Assembly (NCBI GenBank): GCA_029263015.1
Contig: JAJCYI010000138.1
Coordinates: forward strand, 1-64,000
Origin: Saprospiraceae bacterium
GTDB lineage: Bacteria; Bacteroidota; Bacteroidia; Chitinophagales; Saprospiraceae
Length of the DNA stretch: 64,000 bases
Reading direction: 5' to 3'
Below are positions 17,401 through 27,244 of this stretch, piece after piece. The notes beneath the pieces are model-generated. The model saw nothing but the letters and a program-made list of their open reading frames with translations, did no database searches and was not told the origin of the DNA. Within the stretch, counting starts at the first letter, position 1. Each line of letters opens with the position of its first letter. The translations under genes and the position numbers were made by a program.

Positions 17401-18675
17401 ATGAAACCACTTGCTGACCGCATGCGCCCGACCACCTTGGAGAACTATGTTGGCCAAAGCCATTTGGTTGGTGAAAGTGCTGTTTTGCGGAAAGCGATCA
17501 AAAGTGGTAATCTACCTTCCATGATACTTTGGGGCCCTCCAGGTGTTGGAAAGACCACCTTGGCAAATATTATCTCCTGTCAACTGGATCGACCATTCCA
17601 TGCGTTAAGTGCGGTAAATTCTGGAGTCAAAGATGTTCGGGAAACGATCGAAAAGGCGAAGAACCAGCGGTTTTTCAATGCGCCAAACCCCATTCTTTTT
17701 ATTGATGAAATACACCGGTTCAGCAAGTCTCAGCAAGATTCGTTGTTGGGTGCAGTTGAGAAAGGGGTTGTCACCTTGGTTGGTGCCACGACAGAAAACC
17801 CAAGCTTTGAAGTCATCTCGGCATTGTTGTCCCGTTGCCAAGTTTATGTATTGCAACATTTGTCAAAAGATGAATTGATGGGGCTGGTTGATCGGGCATT
17901 GTTGGAAGATGAATATTTGTCGGGGATGGAGGTTGAAGTTCAGGAATATGAAGCGCTATTGATGTTTTCGGGGGGCGACGCTCGGAAGTTGTTGAATGTT
18001 TTGGAGTTGGTTTGCAATTTGAAAAAAGAGGATGAAAAGCTGTTGATTAGCAATAAGTTGGTTGAAAATTGCATTCAGCAAAATTTGGCGATTTATGATA
18101 AAACAGGTGAAATGCACTATGACATAGTGAGTGCATTCATCAAGTCGATGCGTGGCAGCGATCCCAATGCAGCAGTTTATTGGCTGGCACGGATGATCGA
18201 AGGAGGAGAGGACATTGTATTCATCGCACGACGGATGATTATTTTTGCTGCTGAAGATATAGGCTTGGCCAATCCAAATGCCCTGTTGATGTCAACCACC
18301 TGTCTTGATGCGATTCGAACAGTAGGCTTGCCGGAAGCGAGGATTATTCTTTCGCAGTCAGTTGTTTATCTGGCCACTTCACCCAAAAGTAACACGACCT
18401 ACCTAGCTATCAAAAAAGCCCAGAAAACAGTCCGTGAAACTGGCAATTTGCCAGTTCCATTACCTCTTCGCAATGCACCCACCAAATTGATGAAAGACCT
18501 CGACTATGGAAAGGACTATCGGTATGCGCACGATTTTGAAAAGAATTTTTCTGACCAAGAATTTTTACCAGAAGAAATAAGTGGGAATAAATTCTACGAC
18601 CCTGCAGCCAATGCTCCGGAACAGCGAATCAGGCTATGGTTAAAGGAGCGGTGGGAAGATAAGTATGGCTATTGA
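17401..18675 (+). CDS. rarA: Replication-associated recombination protein A (AAA+ ATPase)
   Basis: The 424-residue protein matches RarA/MgsA, the bacterial relative of Werner-interacting protein and of clamp loaders, which acts at stalled replication forks. The sequence shows LADRMRPTTLENYVGQSHLV, Walker A GPPGVGKTT at about residues 45-53, Walker B ILFIDEIHRF, sensor 1 VGATTENPSFE, arginine finger LLSRC, and the C-terminal MRGSDPNAAVYWLARMIEGG with AAEDIGLANP typical of the family. Length is normal. It stands alone with long spacers on either side and starts at an ATG with the expected N-terminus. Confidence 0.95.
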   Translation: MKPLADRMRPTTLENYVGQSHLVGESAVLRKAIKSGNLPSMILWGPPGVGKTTLANIISCQLDRPFHALSAVNSGVKDVRETIEKAKNQRFFNAPNPILFIDEIHRFSKSQQDSLLGAVEKGVVTLVGATTENPSFEVISALLSRCQVYVLQHLSKDELMGLVDRALLEDEYLSGMEVEVQEYEALLMFSGGDARKLLNVLELVCNLKKEDEKLLISNKLVENCIQQNLAIYDKTGEMHYDIVSAFIKSMRGSDPNAAVYWLARMIEGGEDIVFIARRMIIFAAEDIGLANPNALLMSTTCLDAIRTVGLPEARIILSQSVVYLATSPKSNTTYLAIKKAQKTVRETGNLPVPLPLRNAPTKLMKDLDYGKDYRYAHDFEKNFSDQEFLPEEISGNKFYDPAANAPEQRIRLWLKERWEDKYGY

Positions 18676-19310
18676 TAATTGCTTTCCTAAAATTAAAATT
18701 AAAAACTGATTTGCCCTAATATTGTTTTCACATTTATCGAGCTATGATTTAAGCCAATTCTCAATTATTAATTCTCAATTCTCAATTAACCAAACACATT
18801 GGCATAAGAATTGCCCAAAAAAATTCTATCCTCCAAGGTTTTTCTCCCCCCTGTCAGATTTTCCCCTGTAATTTTTTTAAGACATGCTGCCTAACAGGCA
18901 ACATACAAGAACTTGAACAAATAACTATTGATGAAGATTTTTTACTTCTCTTCAGTTTTAGAAATACAGCTCCATGTTGAGCGTATTCTTTGTTTTATAC
19001 CCTTTTTATTTCGCAGGAACCTAGTAATAAACCCCAAGTAAATGGCCAAAAGGCATAGCTCCTTTTATTACAGGTCCTAATATATTGTTGAAGCAATCCT
19101 CCCTAAACATAATGATGAATTGTCCATCATTGTGACTGGCTGGTTTTGCTCACTCTTACTGTAATTACAAGTGTTGCGGGAATGATTGAGAGGTTGCGAG
19201 AAGACACTTCATTAGGGATCAAAAAGAAATTATTTGAAAAATATAATACTGGAAAGAATGATTTCCAGTCAAATTAATAAAAGAAATTTTGGGTTTATAG
19301 TGTTTTTTTC
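18676..19310. other. Long intergenic region between rarA and the 2106-residue surface protein
   Basis: The whole spacer runs 18676-19443 (768 bp). A degenerate AATTCTC heptamer tract lies at 18755-18788 and a structured hairpin at 19311-19357. I found no supported gene; the only longer minus-strand frame (19219-19413) is Lys/Arg-rich with no recognisable features and overlaps the hairpin. Confidence 0.6.
18755..18788. repeat. Heptamer tract (AATTCTC)
   Basis: CAATTCT / CAATTAT / TAATTCT / CAATTCT units repeat at 7-bp spacing about 80 bp after the rarA stop codon. Confidence 0.6.
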
Positions 19311-19357
19311 GGGCAGCCTTCTCGTCCCGTATTTTACGGGACGGAAATGCCCTTTTT
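19311..19357 (+). terminator. Two-tier hairpin with T-run in the leader of the surface-protein gene
   Basis: A perfect 9-bp stem (CGTCCCGTA, TTT loop, TACGGGACG at 19323-19343) is enclosed by GGGCA at 19311 and TGCCC at 19348, then TTTTT. This fits an intrinsic terminator or attenuator lying 87 bp upstream of the ATG at 19444. If the gene's promoter is further upstream, it would control read-through; which is true is not visible. Confidence 0.5.
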
Positions 19358-19443
19358 CTATTTAAGCCCATTGGTCCCTCCCACCTTAAATGCTTTAGTT
19401 TTCTAAAGTCCACATACTTAAATCATTTTTAAAAAAGAAAATT

Positions 19444-22400
19444 ATGTACAAATCCAACCTTTACACAAAATTGATACTCTTGGTATCTTTCATGGTGTTG
19501 GGCTTCAGCTCGGCTTATGCACAGCTTGAGATGAAACTACAACTCATGGATGATGACACTTGGGGTGTATATGTTACGCCAAACGGTGTTTCACCTGACT
19601 CTTCGACCATTACTGGATCGGGTCAGGTTACGGTAGTTATGCCTACTGGCTTTTCATGGTCGGGGCTGACGAGCGTTAGCGGTTTATGGCAACAAAATGC
19701 CACCGTTACTGCTCCTGCTGAAGACCCAACCAGGGATTACGTTTCGTATGGTTTGCTTCAAGCAGAGCCAACCTATCCTATTTTTTATCAAGCTGGTGTG
19801 GAAACATTGCTCTTTACCTTCAACAGGGACGGGGCTTGTCCAGATACCATGCACTTAATAGATTGTGGGACACCTACTGAATCAGATCCTTTCTGTCCAC
19901 CCAACTCGGTGAACTCTAACCCTGGTAATGACCTTCAGGTAATACAGTTTAGTCCAAGTTTAGTTTTTTATAATTATACTGACAATTATGCACCATCGGC
20001 CTGGAGCTGTCACGATTGTGATGGGGATGGCATCTTGAATGGTTTGGAAGATTCAAACGGTAACGGTGTATTTGACGTCGGAATTGATACCTCTGCATTG
20101 TGTGATCCCTGTGATCCGATTCATGTAGAATCGGCTACCTTGAATTTTGTGGATGGATTTGATGCAATTTGTGCTGGCGATGTTATTGACACGGCTTATA
20201 TGACCGTTGATATAGTAGGCGGCTGGTCTCCATATACTGTTTTGTTGGACAACGGTACAACCATTGATTCATTTTTTCTTTATGAAACAGGTGATACAAT
20301 CGCAGTGGTGCCAACGGCATCTACTGTTTATACATTAGATATTGTCATTGACTCGTTCCTTTGTGCTATTGCGCCAGATTCGATGTTTGGCTCCATTAGT
20401 ATCGAAGTACACGGGCCAATATCGATTACGTCTGATCCAGCACCAGATCCGAATGTTGAATGTTCGGAAGATGGGACATTCTTCTTGGCTTCAGCAGCAA
20501 ATGCTGGCCTTGATGGTACTATTTTCTATAAGTGGCAAATCAGTACAACTGGCCTTGGTGGTGCATATGGTGATGTAAATGATGGCCAGGTCTATGATGG
20601 AACAGATACAGATTCCTTATCGATCGATCCGATAGCAGGGCTTCATGGAAGTTACTATCGGATGAAGATTTGGACCGAACAGTGTGATACTGTATTTTCA
20701 ACTGGTGCACTGCTCCAGGTCGAAGGTCCAGTTTCGGCGACTGTCGATCCTGTAGATTTTGTGGTTTGTGATAATTCAACGGCAACCTTCTCAGCTGCTG
20801 GTGCCAATGCAGGCGCAGTAGGTACACTACAATATCAGTGGCAGATAAATGATGGGGTAAATGGTTGGTTAGATGTGCCTTCAGGCAACGAACCAGCTGG
20901 TGTTACCTATAGCAATGCCACTACTACTAATTTGACAATCAATAATGTAGATGTAGGCATGGATGGCTGGCTGGTAAGAATGGCCATTTATACCAATACT
21001 TGTAATAGGGTATTTACATTGGATGCTACAATTGATGTAGAAGGTCCAGTTACAGTGACCAATCATCCTGACGACGTGTCAAATTGTGCTGGAAATGAAG
21101 TGTTCTTCATTACAAATTACACCAATCCGGGAGGAGGAATTTCTACTTCTTTCTGGCAAGTGAATGATGGTTCTGGTTGGGTAAATATCTCAAACGGAGC
21201 TGGTGTCTATTCAGGTATTACTGATACTGATACTTCAACTGTAGCGACTGATACTTTGACCATTACCAATGTACTTGGTTTGAATGGTAACCAATATCGT
21301 CTGTCCATTGAGACAGGAACTTGTACTACCATTTACTCAAATGGGGCGACCCTTGACGTAAGTGGAAATGTAACATTTACACAAGAACCACCTTTTGCGC
21401 CTATTAATATATGTGCAGGCAACGACACTATTATTGTGGCTTGTGCAACGATTCCACAAGGAACTTTTTTCTTCTCTTGGGAATACTCAACTGACGGAGG
21501 TGCAACATGGGATTCACTGACCATTGGAGCGGATCCGGTTTACGACCAAAGCTCAAACGGTGCGACCATGTCAAATGGATGTGATACTTTGATTATCAAT
21601 GATGCAACGGGTCTCCAATATACTTGGTACCGTGCAGTAGCAACCGCTTCTGACTGTATCAATGTTGAATCAACAGAAGCACGATTGATTGTGGAAGGTC
21701 CACTTTCTGTGAACACCAACCCATCAGATACATCAATCTGTTCTGGTGATCCGGTTGAGTTCAACGCTTTGATCGATAATGCTGGTGATACTTCGACAGT
21801 CTTGTTGTACCAGTGGCAATATTCTCCTGATAATGTAATTTGGGTTGACATCATAGGTGGCGTTTATAGTGGTGAAAATTCCAGTACACTTGTTATATTG
21901 GATGTAGCTGGATTGCACCAATCGCATTATCGTATGGCTACTTCAACAAGTGATTGTGGATTTATTTATACAGCTTCAGCCGAGTTGTTGGTTGAAGGGC
22001 CGATCACAGTAACTACAAATCCTCAGGATGTTAACTTGTGTTTCAACGATGGGGCTACTTTCACTTCCACAGCAGATCCTGGATTCTCAGGTACACTGTC
22101 TTATCAGTGGCAAGTAAGTTCTGACGGTGTGAACTATTCCGATATTGGTGCTGGCACCGATGGTGGGGTTTACAGTGGTTATACTACTACGACTCTTACA
22201 GTTAGTAGTGCAACTGGTCTTTACAATCGCAGCTATCGCTTGGCATTCTCAACTGGAGAATGTTCCAGGTTGGTTTCTTCTTCAGCCGAATTGATTGTAC
22301 AGGGTGAAGTCACTATTACTGACCAGCCTGATGATATTACGGAATGTTCTGGTGATGAAGTTTTCTTCCAGGTTGTTGTTTCTGATGCATCCCCAGATTT

Positions 22401-25400
22401 TGCTGGTGATACTACTCACCTTATTTACCAGTGGCAAATGAATGATGGCTCTGGTTGGGTTGATTTGACAAACGGATTGATTGCTTCTGGAGGTGATGGA
22501 GTAAATGGAGTGACAACAAGTTTCCTAACTCCATTTGAAACTGCTGGAATGGATAATAACCAATTCCGTGTGCTTGTATGGACTCAATACTGTGATACTT
22601 TAATTTCATCGGCAGCTACTTTGTTCCTCGAAGGACCATTGTCTTTCACACTGCAACCTATTGATACTTCACAATGTGAAGGTTCAGGCGTTTCGTTTAC
22701 TTCAACAGCTGTGAATGCTGGTCTGGCTGCTATTAGTTACAACTGGCAGTATAGTAATGACGACGGTATTAACTGGTCGAATTTGACCAATGGTGGCGAC
22801 TATACCATCGCAGGGGCAACTACCACTACAATCACTTATGACACAGTAGGTTATGACTTGAATGCTGACCGGATTCGTTTGGCGGCATGGACAGCATTTT
22901 GTGATACTATTTATTCAGAATACGCACAGTTTGAAGTAGAAGGGGACATCAGGGTATCTGTTGATCCTGTTGACGTGACCGCTTGTTCTGGCGATCCAGT
23001 ATGTTTCGATATTACAACTGAAAATGATGGGGCTGGTAGCATCTTCTACAGATGGCAGTTTTCAGCTGATGGTTCAACTTGGTTTGATCTTTCAAACTCA
23101 AGTACCTACAATGGCACTGGTACCAATACTATGTGTATAGCTGATATTTCAGGACTTGATTCTTTGCAATACCGTTGCCGTATCAATACTGCACAATGTG
23201 CGATAGAATATTCAGCTGCTGCATTGTTGGTAGAAGAAGGACCTATCACATTTACCGACCATCCTGATGATATTACGCAGTGTTCTGCTGAAGCCGTAAC
23301 CTTTGAAGGTTTGGCAGGTATTCAGGCTGGTAACTCTGGAACAATTTCTTACCAATGGCAAGAATCTTCAGATGGAATTAATTATACTGACATAGTTGCT
23401 GCTGGTGCTCCTGGTTATGCAGGATTTACCACAACGACATTGACTGTCGTAAATGTGGCAGGCTTAAATGGATGGCATTACCGCTTGGTAGCAACAACAG
23501 GTGTTTGTACGGAAGTATTCTCGTTTCCAGGAGTGCTGAATGTAGAAGGACCACTTTCCGTTTCATTACAACCAGTTGGCATACAGAACTGTGATGATGC
23601 AGAGGCATTGTTCCTATCTCAGATCACCAACCCAGCCGATCCTCAGAACTTACAGACTGAGTACCAGTGGCAAATACTGCTGCCAAGTGGCACATGGGAA
23701 GATTTGACAAATGGTGATTCTTGGAACGGCACCAACATCGTTGGTGGTGCAAATAGCGATACACTTTTGATTACACCGCTTTCAGGACTGAACGGTGCAT
23801 ATGTTAGGATGAAGGGTTGGACACAAACCTGTGATACTTTGACGACAGACAGTGCTTTGATCGCAGTTGAAGGTCCGTTGACTTTCACCGACCAACCTGA
23901 TGATGTGACCTTGTGTTCTTCATCTGCCGTACAATTTACAGTTGCTATCGATAATGCAACCGGTGTAGGTACTGCTCAGTACCAGTGGGAAGTTTCAGTG
24001 AATGGCTTCGTCTGGGCTGACCTTACGAATACTGGAGTCTATACTGGTGTTACGACCAATCAATTGACGATCAGTAATACCACGGGATTATACAATTATA
24101 AATACCGCTGTAAGATACGAACAGGAACTTGTGAGTGGACATTCTCAACACTTGCACAATTGTTTGTGGAAGGACCTATCAACATTGACACTGATCTAAC
24201 GGATCAAACGATCTGTAGTAATGTTGGTATCATTCTCGATTCAGAGATTTCATTGCCTGCTGCTTCTTCTGGAGCATTAAACTTCCAATGGCAAGTAAGT
24301 GATAATAGTGGTAGTTCTTGGGCCAATTTGGCAGATAACCAATCTACTGGAACTACAGGTTCATACAATGGTGATGTTACAGGAAGTGGTACATACTTCG
24401 GCGTAACAAGTGAAGACCTGAATATTTCACTGGTTGAAGGTTTGAATGGGTACATGTACCGGATACTCATCTGGACAAGTACTTGTAACGATACGACGTT
24501 TGAAATGACCTTGACGGTTGAGGATGCATGTTTCACTGGAACTTGCGACTTTGACCTCGATGGTGATGATAATGATACCGATCTTGATGATGACAATGAC
24601 CAATTGACAGACGTTTGGGAGGATTACCTCACGGTAAATAACGTTACCGACAGTTGGTTCTACCTCGAAGAAGCGTTAGGTCTGGTATCGCCAGTAGGTA
24701 ATGCAGGTTCACCAAACCTAATCGATTATAGCAATTGTGATAGTGATTCTGACAATGACGGAACATTGGACAACCAGGAAGATCCTGACGGTGACGAAAT
24801 CAATAACGGTGAAGAAACCGATGGTGATGGCGTCTTTGACGGTGATCCACTTGATCCTTGTGATCCTGTTCTTGGGCCTACATGTATCGGAATCCAACTT
24901 GCGATCGACGTTTACCTGCAAGGTGGGCATATTGGAAATTCAGTCTCTTACCCTGAACCAATGCGTGCTGATCTAAGGGACGACGTTGACTTCCCAATCG
25001 GTGAACCATATACAGGTATTGTAGATGATCTTGTTCCTTCCAATGTTGACACACCATTTGTTCACGTTGCTGACGGTGGTTTGGAAGTAATTGATGGAAA
25101 TGGTGCATCTATCTTACTTGTTGGTGGCCAAGATGCAGTTGTTGACTGGGTATTCGTAGAATTGCGTTCTTCAACCAACTTGGACAGCGTTATCACTACC
25201 CGGGCAGCATTGTTGCAAGCCGACGGTGACATTGTTGACATGGATGGTGTATCCGACCTTGGATTCATTAATGCTCCGGCTGGACCTTACTACGTAGTGG
25301 TGCGGCATAGGAACCACTTGGGGATCATGACGTCAGAGGCACTTGATCTTAGCCCTATCGTAACTGTAGTTGACTTTACAGATCCATCCACTTCGACTTA

Positions 25401-25764
25401 TGGAGATTTTGGACAGGTTGCGGTCAATAGCTTCAATTACTTATGGGGCGGTGATTTCAACGCCAACGGCCGTACTGTTTATCAAGGGCCGTTCAATGAT
25501 ATTAATTACTTGTTTGCTGATATTGTAATAGATCAGACGGAAAAATTCCTCGATCCAGCAAGTCCAGATTATGATCCAGATTACGACATAATCGCTAACT
25601 GGATCAGGTTGGGGTACATGCGTTCGGATATTAACCTGGACGGGAAATGTATCTACCAAGGGCCTTCCAACGACCGTGCAATGATGCTCTTTAACACTAC
25701 GTTGAGCCATCCATTGAACAGTGGAAATATCGCCAACTTTGTAATTGAAGGAATACTACCGTAA
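19444..25764 (+). CDS. Giant secreted surface protein with 13 Ig-like repeats
   Basis: The 2106-residue protein starts with a signal peptide (residues 1-26, ending SSAYAQ). Residues 27-200 are beta-rich, followed by a Ca-binding-like DCDGDGILNGLEDSNGNG segment. From about 322 to 1692 come 13 tandem Ig-like units of about 100-130 residues. Each opens like GPxxxTxxPxD, has a Cys in the first strand, a central YQWQ...SxDG or NDGS motif and a YR(L/M/C) strand, and ends LxVEG. Residues 1695-1813 are Asp-rich TSP3-like segments. Residues about 1814-2106 form a C-terminal module shared with the giant protein at 30927-40349, holding two DxNxxG...YQGPxND motifs. It is probably exported and surface-displayed, acting in adhesion or matrix building (inference). 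No canonical YPNP-type T9SS tail is seen. A strong terminator follows. Confidence 0.9.
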   Translation: MYKSNLYTKLILLVSFMVLGFSSAYAQLEMKLQLMDDDTWGVYVTPNGVSPDSSTITGSGQVTVVMPTGFSWSGLTSVSGLWQQNATVTAPAEDPTRDYVSYGLLQAEPTYPIFYQAGVETLLFTFNRDGACPDTMHLIDCGTPTESDPFCPPNSVNSNPGNDLQVIQFSPSLVFYNYTDNYAPSAWSCHDCDGDGILNGLEDSNGNGVFDVGIDTSALCDPCDPIHVESATLNFVDGFDAICAGDVIDTAYMTVDIVGGWSPYTVLLDNGTTIDSFFLYETGDTIAVVPTASTVYTLDIVIDSFLCAIAPDSMFGSISIEVHGPISITSDPAPDPNVECSEDGTFFLASAANAGLDGTIFYKWQISTTGLGGAYGDVNDGQVYDGTDTDSLSIDPIAGLHGSYYRMKIWTEQCDTVFSTGALLQVEGPVSATVDPVDFVVCDNSTATFSAAGANAGAVGTLQYQWQINDGVNGWLDVPSGNEPAGVTYSNATTTNLTINNVDVGMDGWLVRMAIYTNTCNRVFTLDATIDVEGPVTVTNHPDDVSNCAGNEVFFITNYTNPGGGISTSFWQVNDGSGWVNISNGAGVYSGITDTDTSTVATDTLTITNVLGLNGNQYRLSIETGTCTTIYSNGATLDVSGNVTFTQEPPFAPINICAGNDTIIVACATIPQGTFFFSWEYSTDGGATWDSLTIGADPVYDQSSNGATMSNGCDTLIINDATGLQYTWYRAVATASDCINVESTEARLIVEGPLSVNTNPSDTSICSGDPVEFNALIDNAGDTSTVLLYQWQYSPDNVIWVDIIGGVYSGENSSTLVILDVAGLHQSHYRMATSTSDCGFIYTASAELLVEGPITVTTNPQDVNLCFNDGATFTSTADPGFSGTLSYQWQVSSDGVNYSDIGAGTDGGVYSGYTTTTLTVSSATGLYNRSYRLAFSTGECSRLVSSSAELIVQGEVTITDQPDDITECSGDEVFFQVVVSDASPDFAGDTTHLIYQWQMNDGSGWVDLTNGLIASGGDGVNGVTTSFLTPFETAGMDNNQFRVLVWTQYCDTLISSAATLFLEGPLSFTLQPIDTSQCEGSGVSFTSTAVNAGLAAISYNWQYSNDDGINWSNLTNGGDYTIAGATTTTITYDTVGYDLNADRIRLAAWTAFCDTIYSEYAQFEVEGDIRVSVDPVDVTACSGDPVCFDITTENDGAGSIFYRWQFSADGSTWFDLSNSSTYNGTGTNTMCIADISGLDSLQYRCRINTAQCAIEYSAAALLVEEGPITFTDHPDDITQCSAEAVTFEGLAGIQAGNSGTISYQWQESSDGINYTDIVAAGAPGYAGFTTTTLTVVNVAGLNGWHYRLVATTGVCTEVFSFPGVLNVEGPLSVSLQPVGIQNCDDAEALFLSQITNPADPQNLQTEYQWQILLPSGTWEDLTNGDSWNGTNIVGGANSDTLLITPLSGLNGAYVRMKGWTQTCDTLTTDSALIAVEGPLTFTDQPDDVTLCSSSAVQFTVAIDNATGVGTAQYQWEVSVNGFVWADLTNTGVYTGVTTNQLTISNTTGLYNYKYRCKIRTGTCEWTFSTLAQLFVEGPINIDTDLTDQTICSNVGIILDSEISLPAASSGALNFQWQVSDNSGSSWANLADNQSTGTTGSYNGDVTGSGTYFGVTSEDLNISLVEGLNGYMYRILIWTSTCNDTTFEMTLTVEDACFTGTCDFDLDGDDNDTDLDDDNDQLTDVWEDYLTVNNVTDSWFYLEEALGLVSPVGNAGSPNLIDYSNCDSDSDNDGTLDNQEDPDGDEINNGEETDGDGVFDGDPLDPCDPVLGPTCIGIQLAIDVYLQGGHIGNSVSYPEPMRADLRDDVDFPIGEPYTGIVDDLVPSNVDTPFVHVADGGLEVIDGNGASILLVGGQDAVVDWVFVELRSSTNLDSVITTRAALLQADGDIVDMDGVSDLGFINAPAGPYYVVVRHRNHLGIMTSEALDLSPIVTVVDFTDPSTSTYGDFGQVAVNSFNYLWGGDFNANGRTVYQGPFNDINYLFADIVIDQTEKFLDPASPDYDPDYDIIANWIRLGYMRSDINLDGKCIYQGPSNDRAMMLFNTTLSHPLNSGNIANFVIEGILP

Positions 25765-25856
25765 TGTGGACTGAATGAAACGGTGTTTTAATAAAACAAC
25801 GTTTTCATTTCCGATTATACAATGATTTTCCGGATAACTCCGGGTTATGAAACTTT

Positions 25857-25892
25857 GGCCGCACCTTTTAAAGGTGCGGCCATTTGTTTTTT
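25857..25892 (+). terminator. Terminator of the 2106-residue surface-protein gene
   Basis: GGCCGCACCTTT and AAAGGTGCGGCC pair around one base and are followed by ATTTGTTTTTT. It lies 93 bp past the stop codon. Confidence 0.9.
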
Positions 25893-25977
25893 GGATCAAG
25901 GGTTTAAGGGTTCTTGGTTTTTGGTTTTTAGTTCTTGGTTGTGACTGCATCGTAATTGGGAAATATTTTACTAATAC

Positions 25978-26031
25978 CCATTCACCATTCACCATTCACC
26001 ATTTACCATTCACCATTCATCATTCATCATT
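25978..26031. repeat. Heptamer tandem repeat (CATTCAC)n
   Basis: About eight units of CATTCAC / CATTTAC / CATTCAT run up to the stop codon of gldC (minus strand). The unit is the same as in the small array at 2341-2364. Confidence 0.9.
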
Positions 26032-26033
26032 TT

Positions 26034-26387
26034 TCATTTTTCACTCTTCAAAACCCCTGTTTTTTCACCAAAATACTGAACGAACTTTTGCATATCGGTT
26101 GCCATCACATTGTTTTGAGTAGCCTTAAAGTAGGTGTCCGCCAAGGCCCGTAACGTCTGGAAGAAAAAACGATCCATTTCGTTGACCTGCATTTCGTTTG
26201 TCCAAAGGTCTATTTTTATAGTGTCCAAAGTTTCACGGTCAAAAAGGGAAAGAAGGAGCGCCTTACAGTGTTGGGGCTTGTCTTTGTTGGCACTGTCGTC
26301 AGCATCCCATTCTATTGCCACTGGCACATTGGATTCGTTAAGGCCAATGTTGATCCTTATTTGTGATGATTTACTTGGTTTGTCCAT
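26034..26387 (-). CDS. gldC: Gliding motility protein GldC
   Basis: The 117-residue product starting at MDKPSKSSQIRINIGL fits GldC. Family features are the N-terminal SQIRINIGLNESNVPVAIEW, the central KIDLWTNEMQVNEMDRFFF and DTYFKATQNN near the C-terminus. GldC is a small soluble protein found with the Bacteroidota gliding/T9SS machinery and supports gliding; its precise action is not settled. An open frame extends upstream to 26483, but those 32 codons run through a hairpin and have no family resemblance, so I chose the ATG at 26387. It follows the NAD(P)-binding protein gene with a hairpin between them. Several T9SS cargo proteins are encoded nearby. Confidence 0.88.
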   Translation of the reverse strand: MDKPSKSSQIRINIGLNESNVPVAIEWDADDSANKDKPQHCKALLLSLFDRETLDTIKIDLWTNEMQVNEMDRFFFQTLRALADTYFKATQNNVMATDMQKFVQYFGEKTGVLKSEK

Positions 26388-26441
26388 ATCTGAATAATTG
26401 AAGGTTTGGTTTGAGCTGTAAAAGAATGAAATATTTAGTCC

Positions 26442-26474
26442 AAAGGTGACCCCTTTCCAAAAGGTGTCATCTTT
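26442..26474. repeat. GGTGACACC-family hairpin upstream of gldC
   Basis: AAAGGTGACCCCTTT and AAAGGTGTCATCTTT form an imperfect stem (two mismatches) between the stop of the gene at 26480 and the gldC start. It is a variant of the perfect hairpin at 50481-50514. Confidence 0.65.
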
Positions 26475-26479
26475 ATACA

Positions 26480-27172
26480 TCATTGCCCTGCATCGACCTC
26501 CTCGGCAAGCTTTTGCAGCCAGTGGGAGGGGTAAATATGTGCTCCTTTTTTAAGACCCTGGGCAGCACCGATCATGGCTTTGGCAACAATATCTGCTTCG
26601 ATGGGTCTGTATTTGGAAAGCAACCCACCAGTAAAGCGGTCAAATACTTTCCCGATTTTTCCGGCCAGTTTTTCTCCAAACCTGTTTTCGTTGCGTTCAC
26701 CTAAAAGGACCGAGGGGCGGAAAATATGAGTTGCCCAAAAGTCAAGCTGCTGCACTGCATTTTCCAATTCACCTTTTATTTGGCTGTAATAAAAACGGGA
26801 GTTGATACTGGCCCCGACGGAAGACACCAGCAGTAATTGGTTGGCACCGTTCTTATGGGCCATTTTTGCTGCGTTCCAGTTATATTCATAATCCACTTTC
26901 CGGAAAGCCTCTTTGCTGCCAGCTTTGGCCATAGTGGTGCCGAGACAGAGGAAAAGGTCATCCCCTCCGACAAGTTGATGCCATTTGTCTGGTTGGTCAA
27001 AATCAATCTGGTGAACTTCCAATTTCTCGTGTTCGAATGCCAAAGGTCGTCTGGTAAATGCAATTATCTTTTGGTAGGCCGGATCCAAAAGCAGGAATTG
27101 GAGAAGGTGTGAGCCGACCATTCCGGTAGCCCCAAATAGGAGTGCCGTTTTATCGTGTTTGTGGATTTCCAT
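26480..27172 (-). CDS. NAD(P)-binding Rossmann protein (TIP30/HTATIP2-like)
   Basis: The 230-residue protein has the dinucleotide-binding motif ALLFGATGMVGSHLL at the N-terminus, LFLCLGTTMAKAGSKEAFRK, LLLVSSVGAS, the YYSQIKGELE segment holding the YxxxK-like pair, and THIFRPSVLLGER. These are typical of small atypical SDRs annotated as NAD(P)H-binding or TIP30-like oxidoreductases. They bind NADPH; a substrate is usually unknown. It lies between a secreted-nuclease gene and gldC on the same strand. A terminator hairpin separates it from the nuclease gene. The start fits the family, with the motif beginning at residue 10. Confidence 0.85.
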   Translation of the reverse strand: MEIHKHDKTALLFGATGMVGSHLLQFLLLDPAYQKIIAFTRRPLAFEHEKLEVHQIDFDQPDKWHQLVGGDDLFLCLGTTMAKAGSKEAFRKVDYEYNWNAAKMAHKNGANQLLLVSSVGASINSRFYYSQIKGELENAVQQLDFWATHIFRPSVLLGERNENRFGEKLAGKIGKVFDRFTGGLLSKYRPIEADIVAKAMIGAAQGLKKGAHIYPSHWLQKLAEEVDAGQ

Positions 27173-27203
27173 TGTTTTGTGGGAAAAATTGGTCTGGTAA
27201 AAT

Positions 27204-27236
27204 AGAAGCGACGCTTTTTAGAAAAGCGTCGCTTCT
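27204..27236. terminator. GAAGCGACGC hairpin after the endonuclease-family gene
   Basis: AGAAGCGACGCTTTT and AAAAGCGTCGCTTCT form a near-perfect 15-bp stem. It lies 9 bp after the stop of the minus-strand gene at 27245. The exact reverse complement of this 33-bp sequence occurs at 29040-29072. Confidence 0.8.
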
Positions 27237-27244
27237 CGAATCGG

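Noticed and set aside
19219-19413. Minus-strand 63-codon open frame upstream of the 2106-residue protein gene
   Set aside because: It runs through the terminator-like hairpin, is rich in Lys and Arg from A/T-rich DNA, and shows no family resemblance.
26388-26483. Upstream extension of gldC
   Set aside because: The extra 32 codons lie in the intergenic hairpin and do not match the GldC family; the ATG at 26387 gives the expected N-terminus.
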